Origin: an uncultured Gammaproteobacteria bacterium
Lineage (GTDB): Bacteria > Pseudomonadota > Gammaproteobacteria > UBA9214
DNA length: 5,797 nucleotides
NCBI GenBank assembly: GCA_905480065.1
Contig: CAJQOV010000069.1
Coordinates: 1-5,797 of the forward strand
Direction: 5' to 3'
The position numbers and the translations under genes are program-made. The notes under the pieces were generated by a model. It did not search any database. It was not told where the DNA came from and saw nothing but the letters and a program-made list of their open reading frames with translations. Of the stretch, positions 1 through 5,079 are shown piece after piece; position 1 is the stretch's first letter, and every line of letters starts with the position of its first letter.

Positions 1-432
1 CTGTTCGATATCTACAAGTTTCGCAGCATGGTGGTTGATGCTGAACAGGACGGGGTCCCACGCTGGGCCGAGAAAAACGACTCCCGGATCACCCGTGTTG
101 GTAGTTTGCTCAGGAAATTCCGCTTTGACGAGATCCCGCAGCTGTACAACATTCTCAAGGGTGACATGAGTTTCGTGGGTCCGCGGCCCGAGCGCCCGGA
201 GTTTGTGCAGAAGCTGGCCGAAAAAATCCCATTCTACAACGAGCGTCATCGGGTCAAGCCGGGTCTTAGCGGGTGGGCACAGATTCGCTATTCCTACGGG
301 GCCTCCGAGGAAGATGGCCTGGAGAAGCTCCAGTATGACCTGTATTACGTAAAGAACTACAGCATTCTGCTCGATCTGCTGGTGTTGCTGCAGACAGCAG
401 AGGTTGTCCTGCTGGGCAAGGGTGCACACTAG
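1..432 (+). CDS. Polyprenyl-phosphate sugar-1-phosphate transferase, C-terminal part (exosortase/PEP-CTERM-associated type)
   Basis: This is the last 143 residues of a bacterial sugar transferase (PF02397 type); the start lies left of the window and the frame is open to base 1. Such enzymes move a sugar phosphate from a nucleotide sugar onto undecaprenyl phosphate at the inner membrane, the priming step of exopolysaccharide repeat-unit synthesis. Family signatures are visible in order: KFRSM (visible residues 6-10), the R-F-D-E-I-P-Q-L block with the acidic pair D43-E44, GDMS, then VGPRPE (59-64), and a KPGLSGWAQ block. The tail, with an IRYSYGAS segment, a Y-D-L-Y-Y-V-K-N-Y-S block and a GKGAH end, is like the EpsB-type transferases of TIGR03013 found in XrtA/PEP-CTERM loci. 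The long N-terminal membrane region expected for this family is not visible here. The family is near certain; the exosortase-associated subfamily is recognised from memory of the tail and is less certain. No following gene lies close enough to be its operon partner. Confidence 0.93.
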   Translation: MFDIYKFRSMVVDAEQDGVPRWAEKNDSRITRVGSLLRKFRFDEIPQLYNILKGDMSFVGPRPERPEFVQKLAEKIPFYNERHRVKPGLSGWAQIRYSYGASEEDGLEKLQYDLYYVKNYSILLDLLVLLQTAEVVLLGKGAH

Positions 433-465
433 ACAATCGTTCGTCCCCGTTTCCCACCTGCCTTT

Positions 466-493
466 AGCCGCGAGCCTTCCTGTACGTGCGGCT
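466..493 (+). terminator. Weak inverted repeat after the sugar transferase gene
   Basis: AGCCGC (466-471) pairs perfectly with GCGGCT (488-493) across a 16-base loop, 34 bases after the transferase stop. No T-run follows; the next bases are GGCATTCTTC. The position fits a transcription terminator, but the large loop and missing T-tract make a classical Rho-independent terminator doubtful. Confidence 0.25.
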
Positions 494-543
494 GGCATTC
501 TTCTGAAAGTTCGTTAATCCACTACTTCGGGTTTTACCGGCTG

Positions 544-569
544 GTTCGGCGCACGCATTCGCGCCGGGC
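544..569. repeat. GC-rich inverted repeat (hairpin)
   Basis: CGGCGC (547-552) pairs perfectly with GCGCCG (561-566) around an 8-base loop. In RNA the stem extends outward by two G-U pairs and one G-C pair, to about 9 bp. No T-tract follows, so it is not a classical terminator. It could be a pause or stabilising structure at the end of the upstream transcript, or a protein-binding site. Its function is unknown. Confidence 0.4.
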
Positions 570-589
570 AGAGGTTACTGGCATTTCAG

Positions 590-595
590 CATAAT
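590..595 (+). promoter_or_regulatory. Possible -10 box (CATAAT)
   Basis: CATAAT differs from the sigma-70 -10 consensus TATAAT at one base and sits in a locally AT-rich patch within GC-rich DNA. No good -35 element is present at 16-18 bases upstream (the sequence there is around GGGCAGA). If used, transcription would start near 602, giving a leader of about 139 bases and placing the CRP-type palindrome just downstream of the start, a position that would favour repression. This is a weak call. Confidence 0.2.
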
Positions 596-605
596 TATCC
601 GGTTT

Positions 606-621
606 TGTGACCCATGTCACA
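606..621. promoter_or_regulatory. CRP-type binding site (TGTGA-N6-TCACA)
   Basis: The sequence TGTGACCCATGTCACA is a perfect match to the two half-sites of the CRP/Vfr-family consensus. The inverted symmetry is 6 bp per arm around CCAT. It lies in the intergenic region, centred about 127 bases before the lipoprotein ATG, so it most likely controls that gene. No convincing sigma-70 promoter is found at the usual class I or class II distance downstream, so activation or repression cannot be decided. The match is seen directly; binding by a cAMP-responsive or other CRP/FNR-family regulator is inferred. Confidence 0.6.
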
Positions 622-728
622 GATCGTATGTGTTGCCGGGCACTCAGTTTTTTGATGGTTTCTCCGATGATACAGGAAGAAGTTTCACTGTATCGATAGT
701 CGTGTCCGGTCGGGAAGACTGGACAGAT

Positions 729-733
729 GGAGA
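729..733 (+). promoter_or_regulatory. Ribosome binding site that decides the lipoprotein start
   Basis: GGAGA lies 7 bases before the ATG at 741. This supports 741, not the upstream in-frame start at 630, as the true initiation codon. The lipoprotein signal peptide begins directly at this ATG. Confidence 0.75.
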
Positions 734-740
734 AACACCG

Positions 741-2450
741 ATGGCAACATGTCGCACGGGATGCAACCTGCTCAAGTGGCTCTTGCTGGCGGCAGTGGTC
801 ACTGTTCCCTTGTCCGGATGTCTTGGGACGAGTGAGGGTGATACGCCGGCCGCAGCCGCCCCCGGAGCTCCCGGTGTGGTTATTTCAGGCAGCGTTGGCG
901 ATGGTCCGGTAACTGGCGCCACGGTGACGGTGTACAGCAACAGCGGAGACATCCTGGGTGCCGTGCCCAGTGACGGCAATGCGTTTTTCAGCACCACCTT
1001 GCAGGTGGCGGATAACCAGTACCCGCTGCGACTGGTCGTCAGTGGCGGCATTGACCTGGTAACGGGTGCCGAACCGGATTTCGAGATGGTTTCGGTCATG
1101 TTGCAGCCATCTGACCAGCAGGTGAATATCAACCCGTTTACTACGCTGATCGTCAGTATTGCCGAGAACCTGCCCGGCGGACTCAACGCCAGCAATGTCA
1201 ATGCAGCACTGCCGGTAGTGCTCGGAGAGCTGGGCTTTGGCCTCGACACGAGTGCGGTTCCCAATCCGATTACCACCCCGATCACCGGCAGTAATGTTGC
1301 TGACCTGGTCAAGGCAAGCGAGGCGCTCGGTGAACTGGTGCGTCGTACACGCGACCTGATCGCGGCAACCGGTCAGCCAGCTACCGGCGATACGGTGCTG
1401 GCCGCGCTGGCGGCAGATCTGACCGATGGCGTGGTCGATGGGGTCGGGGCTGCCGGTGCTGACCCGACCGTGGCGGCCGTGGCCAATGTGGCCTCCGGCC
1501 AGGTGCTGGTGGAGGCAATGAGCAACAACCTGCGGGTGGGTGGCGTGATTGCCACACAGGTTATTGATCAGTCCATTATCAGCACACATGCCGGCTCCGG
1601 CAGCCCGCAGCTGACGGATAGCGTGGTGATTACCGCGCAGATGATTCAGCAGGCCCAGGTGGCGATTGCGGCAACCCAGGTGCTGGACTCTGGCGCAGCC
1701 GTTGCCAATATTGCAGCAGGCCTTGCCAGCCTGAGCCCGAACAGCTCGCCAGGTACCGTTATGACGGTACTGCCTGTGGACACTACCATTGCCCTGAATG
1801 GTGCCGTCAGTCTGGTAGCGACGGCCAGCTCGGAAGAACAGGACGCAATCAACCAGGTGGTCGCCGCTGGTGGCATAGTGTCGCCCCAGGTCCCGGTCAA
1901 TACGCCTCCGGTGATTACCGGTTCGCCGGCTAACTCGGTTACGGTGGGTGGCGCGTACTCATTTCAGCCGTCGGCCTATGACCTTGACGGGGACACCCTG
2001 TCGTTCGTGATTGCCAACAAACCGGCATGGGCCAGCTTTCATGCGTCAAACGGAAAGCTCAGCGGCGCTCCTGCGACCACAGACGTTGGCAATTACAGCG
2101 GGATCGTGATTTCAGTGAAGGATGGGACGGCTACCACCAGCCTGGCGAGCTTCTCGATTGCAGTGAACCAGGCCCAGCCACAGACCGGCAGCTTTACCCT
2201 GGGCTGGGTAGCCCCGGCTACACGCGCAGACGGCACCCCGCTTTCCCTGTCAGATATTGATGGCTACCGGATCTACTACGGTACGAAATCCGGGGTCTAT
2301 ACGAGCACTTATGATGTCACTGATGGCACTGCCACCTCGATAACGATTTCCAGCCTGCCGGTCGGTACCTACTTTATCGCAATGACTACCTACGACTCGG
2401 CCGGCATGGAGAGTGCCAAGTCTGCAGAGGTCGTGAAAAGCATACCTTGA
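741..2450 (+). CDS. Predicted outer-membrane lipoprotein with Ig-like and fibronectin type III domains
   Basis: A 569-residue protein, probably surface or periplasmic and anchored in the outer membrane. The N-terminus is a lipoprotein signal: a hydrophobic stretch (about 10-24) and the lipobox LSGC with the lipidated cysteine at 27. Leu at +2 argues against inner-membrane retention. Residues about 45-122 look like a carboxypeptidase-regulatory-like beta-sandwich (SGSVGDGPVTGATVTVY). A helical, Ala/Val-rich middle follows (about 130-380), opening with a N-P-F-T-T-L motif, and is not assigned to a known family. Residues about 387-475 are a putative Ig-like/cadherin-like (He_PIG type) domain with an acidic D-L-D-G-D loop at 414-418 that may bind calcium. 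Residues 483-569 are a fibronectin type III domain (DGYRIYYG). No C-terminal PEP-CTERM anchor is present. The start at 741 is chosen from the GGAGA site and the signal peptide; an in-frame start at 630 would bury the signal. A role in adhesion or matrix binding is inferred from the domains only. The gene has its own leader with a CRP-type site and is convergent with the next gene. Confidence 0.88.
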   Translation: MATCRTGCNLLKWLLLAAVVTVPLSGCLGTSEGDTPAAAAPGAPGVVISGSVGDGPVTGATVTVYSNSGDILGAVPSDGNAFFSTTLQVADNQYPLRLVVSGGIDLVTGAEPDFEMVSVMLQPSDQQVNINPFTTLIVSIAENLPGGLNASNVNAALPVVLGELGFGLDTSAVPNPITTPITGSNVADLVKASEALGELVRRTRDLIAATGQPATGDTVLAALAADLTDGVVDGVGAAGADPTVAAVANVASGQVLVEAMSNNLRVGGVIATQVIDQSIISTHAGSGSPQLTDSVVITAQMIQQAQVAIAATQVLDSGAAVANIAAGLASLSPNSSPGTVMTVLPVDTTIALNGAVSLVATASSEEQDAINQVVAAGGIVSPQVPVNTPPVITGSPANSVTVGGAYSFQPSAYDLDGDTLSFVIANKPAWASFHASNGKLSGAPATTDVGNYSGIVISVKDGTATTSLASFSIAVNQAQPQTGSFTLGWVAPATRADGTPLSLSDIDGYRIYYGTKSGVYTSTYDVTDGTATSITISSLPVGTYFIAMTTYDSAGMESAKSAEVVKSIP

Positions 2451-2451
2451 T

Positions 2452-2474
2452 CCGGGTTCACGATAAGCACCCGG
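2452..2474. terminator. Hairpin between convergent genes, possible bidirectional terminator
   Basis: CCGGGT (2452-2457) pairs perfectly with ACCCGG (2469-2474) around an 11-base loop. It starts two bases after the lipoprotein stop codon and ends 10 bases before the stop of the convergent flippase-like gene. On the plus strand TAATTT follows, a short imperfect T-rich tail; on the minus strand there is no T-tract. The position is ideal for a terminator, but the stem is short. Confidence 0.45.
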
Positions 2475-2484
2475 TAATTTCAGG

Positions 2485-3498
2485 CTACTCCGTCCCGGGG
2501 GATTCCAGTTTTTCCACCCCCTCGATTTCCTTGCGTACCTCACCGACATGCAGTCCACCGGCGATAAAGTAAAACGCCCCGGCGACCGTGACCGGCAGCC
2601 ACTGACAAACAAGAAAAAAGATACTCGCGGCAAATGCCGCTTCCTCGGCGATGCCAAACGGCTTGAGTGCAAAGACATAGGCGGCCTGAATGGCCCCGAT
2701 ATAACCTGGCGCATTGGGGACGGCGGCGGCCAGTGCCAGTACTGCCATCAGCACCAGGCTGATGGCCGGAGAGATCTCTGTGCCGTAGGCATAGAGGGAT
2801 ATCCAGATCATGCCGCCCATCAGCAGCCACTTCAGCAGCGACCAGACGGTCATCGCGGCAACCAGCTTCGGAGACCGGAGTGACGAAAAGGCGTGGATGA
2901 TGTTTTCCAGTGTGCTGGTCAGGCGATGCTGGAAACGTTCCGGCAGGAAAGCGCCAATACGATTGCCCATGTTCAGGACCAGTGATGGTTTGTAGAGCAC
3001 TACGCCAATCGAGGCGAAGAAGACAGCCAACAGCAGGGTAATGAACCACGCGCCAATCTCCAGTGACGCGGGTGGCGTAGTGATAGTGACCATGGCAAGC
3101 GCGTATAGCGACAGGATGGCTACCAGGTCGAAAATGCGCTCTACCAGCAGGGTAATGGCGATACTGCTTACCGGTTTCCCGTATCGGTGCGAAAATATGG
3201 CGATGCGAACCAGTTCACCCAGGTGGGCAGGCAGGACATTATTGGCGGCAAAGCCGATGACCATCGATGGTGTTACTTCACTGGTGGTGAATTTCCCCAC
3301 CGGCCTCAGTATGAAAACCCAGCGCAGGGCCTTCATCCAGTAGAACAGCACCAGCAGCCCCAGGAACGGGACCAGTAGCCAGTAGTTGCCCCCCGACAGC
3401 AACGAGCCGAGTTCGGCAATATCCACGTCCCAGAGCGCATACGCCAGCGCAAATACCGTGACCAGTATGACAGTGATGAGAGAAAGGATTTTTTTCAA
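2485..3498 (-). CDS. Flippase-like membrane protein (UPF0104 / LPG_synthase_TM family)
   Basis: A 337-residue polytopic inner-membrane protein of the lysylphosphatidylglycerol-synthase transmembrane family (PF03706). It matches the membrane half of MprF but lacks the C-terminal aminoacyl-transferase domain, so it is a stand-alone member. Visible family signatures are ALRW (57-60), NNVLPAHLGELVR (86-98), the E-R-I-F-D block (120-124) and a P-N-A-P-G-Y-I-G motif near residue 265. Members are commonly found with glycan and lipid-carrier genes and are thought to move or handle lipid-linked substrates; the substrate here is unknown. The start codon is TTG at 3498, with a weak GGGA-like site about 8 bases upstream; no ATG or GTG occurs in frame before the upstream stop, and the MKKILS start followed by a hydrophobic segment is typical. 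It lies 128 bases downstream of the HAD-UbiA gene on the same strand, so it could share its transcript or have its own promoter. The C-terminal 20 or so residues are charged and cytoplasmic-looking. Confidence 0.9.
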   Translation of the reverse strand: MKKILSLITVILVTVFALAYALWDVDIAELGSLLSGGNYWLLVPFLGLLVLFYWMKALRWVFILRPVGKFTTSEVTPSMVIGFAANNVLPAHLGELVRIAIFSHRYGKPVSSIAITLLVERIFDLVAILSLYALAMVTITTPPASLEIGAWFITLLLAVFFASIGVVLYKPSLVLNMGNRIGAFLPERFQHRLTSTLENIIHAFSSLRSPKLVAAMTVWSLLKWLLMGGMIWISLYAYGTEISPAISLVLMAVLALAAAVPNAPGYIGAIQAAYVFALKPFGIAEEAAFAASIFFLVCQWLPVTVAGAFYFIAGGLHVGEVRKEIEGVEKLESPGTE

Positions 3499-3626
3499 AG
3501 GTATATCCCGTTGTTGATTTGCGTTGTGCAGTTACCGGCAATTTTGCCGCAAAATTGAAAGCAGTATCCCTGTAGTGGACAGGTGTTGCTAACTGACTGT
3601 GTCGGTGACCGGTTTGTTGTGCTGGC
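3499..3626 (-). other. 128-base gap between the HAD-UbiA and flippase-like genes
   Basis: No gene is supported here. The interval contains a perfect 8-bp inverted repeat at 3539-3557 and the leader of the TTG-started flippase-like gene. No clear -35/-10 pair and no T-tailed terminator was found, so it is unresolved whether the two flanking genes share one transcript. Confidence 0.6.
3539..3557. repeat. Perfect 8-bp inverted repeat, operator-like
   Basis: CAATTTTG (3539-3546) and CAAAATTG (3550-3557) are exact reverse complements separated by CCG. The element sits 41 bases before the flippase-like start on the minus strand and 70 bases after the HAD-UbiA stop. The arms are AT-rich and no T-tract follows on either strand, so it resembles a dimeric regulator site more than a terminator. 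A short alternative hairpin (GGCA-ATTT-TGCC) overlaps it. The regulator is unknown. Confidence 0.45.
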
Positions 3627-5072
3627 CTATATGGACAGCACCACCGCCAGCACGCAGATCAACATGACGATCTGGCTGCCAATGTCCCTGATGGTGAATA
3701 TCAACGGGTCGTCGTGCATCTCTCCGCGCCCGGTCTTCAGCCAGACCCGGCTGATCCAGAACAGCAGTGCGGGGCACAGTATCCATAATCCCTGGGGGTG
3801 GGTGTACTGTGCAACGATGTCGGGGCTGTTGATGTACAGCGCAATAATCAGTATCGACAGGTAGCCACTGGAAATTCCCATCATCTGCAGGTGTGCCAGG
3901 TCGGTTAACTGGTAACCGCGACCACTCATGGTGGTCCGGTCGGTTGCTGTCATCATCACCAGTTCCGAACAGCGCTTGACCAGTGCCAGGCTCAGGAAGA
4001 TGAAGATGGAAAAGGCAAACAGCCAGAATGACAGGGTGACCTGGATTACGCTGGCACCGGCGAACACGCGCAGGGTGTAGAGTGATGCGAGCAGCAATAC
4101 GTCAACGACGGCATAGGCCTTGAACCGGATGGAGTAGGCAGAGGTTGTCACCAGGTAAAGCGACAGAATGCCAAGAAATTGCATTGATATGGAATAGCCG
4201 ATCGCAAGCCCCGCGACAGGTAGCAGACAGGCCATGAGGATGCCATGTGATAACGGCAGTTTGCCGGCGGCGAACGGACGTAGCTGCTTGCGCGGGTGCG
4301 CCCGGTCTGCCGGCAGATCAAGCAGGTCATTGAGGACATAGACCCCGGATGAACAAAGACTGAAGGCAGCGAAGGCCAGCAGCTCATGGCCAATCAGAGA
4401 CGGGTTGGTAAATTTATGCGCGGTCAGCAGTGGCACGAACAACAGGACATTCTTGGTCCACTGGTACATGCGCATGGCCCCGAGATAGGCCAGCAGGCCG
4501 GTGCCGTCCGTGGTGAATACCTGCTCGATATCGGTAACGCGTCCGGCTGCTTTCAACACCCCGGTCGCAGGGTTGACGACAATGCCCCTGCGCGCGTGTT
4601 TCCAGATGGTGAGGTCGATTCTGGCGTTCGCGGCATAATCAAACGGTCTCGCGCCGGCCCATTGCCGGATCATCTCCAGTTTGCGTTTGCCGGAAATGTT
4701 CGAATGAGCGTCGCTGGCAATGACGCCGGAAAAAATGCCCAGGTGGTCTGCAATCCGGCCGGCCAGTTCATGATTGGATGCGGTGGCCAGCACCAGTTCC
4801 CTGTTGGTCGCCGATTCGTTTCTCAGGTACTCGAGGAATGGCTGGTTATAGGGTATCGCAGCAGCGTCGATGCCGGCGTGCTGAGCGATCATGTGCTTCA
4901 TGTACGCCTTGCCGCCCCGGAGCAGCCAGAATGGCACCAGCAGGCACAGCAGGGGCCTGGTGCGCAGCAGCGTAAAGAACGACTCATACAGCAGGTCGGA
5001 GTTGATCAGGGTGCCGTCGAGATCGATAAACAGCGGAACGCCCGCCTTGTCTTGTTCGCTTATGCCTGACAT
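3627..5072 (-). CDS. HAD-UbiA fusion: probable polyprenyl-phosphate phosphoribosyltransferase with N-terminal HAD phosphatase-like domain
   Basis: A 481-residue two-domain inner-membrane protein. Residues about 12-190 form a HAD-type domain: motif I DLDGTL (D17, D19), motif II near T97 (LATAS) and a motif III lysine at K129 or K131. The motif IV region reads AANARIDLTIW (147-157), which keeps D153 but lacks the usual G-D/N-S pattern. Residues about 195-481 are a UbiA-superfamily integral membrane prenyltransferase. Its first Asp-rich motif is NDLLDLPAD (248-256), followed by R-A-H-P and R-P-F-A-A-G; its second region is Y-S-I-R-F-K...V-V-D-V with D324, then L-R-V-F-A-G. This pattern strongly recalls mycobacterial Rv3806c, which transfers phosphoribose from PRPP to decaprenyl phosphate in arabinan donor synthesis. 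The HAD domain could remove the 5'-phosphate; this is inference. Start 5072 (ATG) is preferred over the in-frame GTG at 5150, which would overlap the upstream gene by about 70 bases. The upstream gene ends 7 bases before, suggesting translational coupling. Other UbiA substrates cannot be excluded. Confidence 0.88.
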   Translation of the reverse strand: MSGISEQDKAGVPLFIDLDGTLINSDLLYESFFTLLRTRPLLCLLVPFWLLRGGKAYMKHMIAQHAGIDAAAIPYNQPFLEYLRNESATNRELVLATASNHELAGRIADHLGIFSGVIASDAHSNISGKRKLEMIRQWAGARPFDYAANARIDLTIWKHARRGIVVNPATGVLKAAGRVTDIEQVFTTDGTGLLAYLGAMRMYQWTKNVLLFVPLLTAHKFTNPSLIGHELLAFAAFSLCSSGVYVLNDLLDLPADRAHPRKQLRPFAAGKLPLSHGILMACLLPVAGLAIGYSISMQFLGILSLYLVTTSAYSIRFKAYAVVDVLLLASLYTLRVFAGASVIQVTLSFWLFAFSIFIFLSLALVKRCSELVMMTATDRTTMSGRGYQLTDLAHLQMMGISSGYLSILIIALYINSPDIVAQYTHPQGLWILCPALLFWISRVWLKTGRGEMHDDPLIFTIRDIGSQIVMLICVLAVVLSI

Positions 5073-5079
5073 GGACGGG

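Larger units (their letters stand above)
433..740. other. 308-base intergenic region with regulatory-looking elements
   Basis: No convincing gene lies between the sugar transferase stop and the lipoprotein start. The region holds a short inverted repeat (466-493), a stronger GC-rich hairpin (544-569), a possible -10 box (590-595) and a CRP-type palindrome (606-621). An upstream in-frame extension of the lipoprotein gene runs back to 630, but the signal peptide and ribosome binding site place the start at 741. The interval is therefore best read as the transferase 3' end plus the promoter and long leader of the lipoprotein gene. Confidence 0.7.

Noticed and set aside
493..600. Sigma-54 (-24/-12) promoter, which is expected near some PEP-CTERM genes
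   Set aside because: TGGCA occurs at 493-497 and 579-583, but neither has a GC dinucleotide at the required 12-base offset, so the spacing fails.
630..740. In-frame N-terminal extension of the lipoprotein from an ATG at 630
   Set aside because: The extension would place the lipoprotein signal 37 residues inside the protein. The ATG at 741 has GGAGA at a 7-base spacing and begins directly with the signal peptide.
727..912. Short 61-residue reading frame overlapping the lipoprotein start
   Set aside because: It is out of frame with the clear lipoprotein signal, has no recognisable domain, and its ATG lies within the ribosome binding site region of the real gene.
885..1589. Long antisense reading frames within the lipoprotein gene (also 644-1312)
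   Set aside because: They mirror the codon pattern of the plus-strand gene, have no coherent domain or membrane pattern, and the plus-strand protein has clear domains and a signal peptide.
4386..5069. 227-residue plus-strand reading frame opposite the HAD-UbiA gene
   Set aside because: The opposite strand has intact HAD and UbiA motifs. The plus-strand translation has low-complexity, Gln/Arg/Gly-rich composition and no recognisable family.
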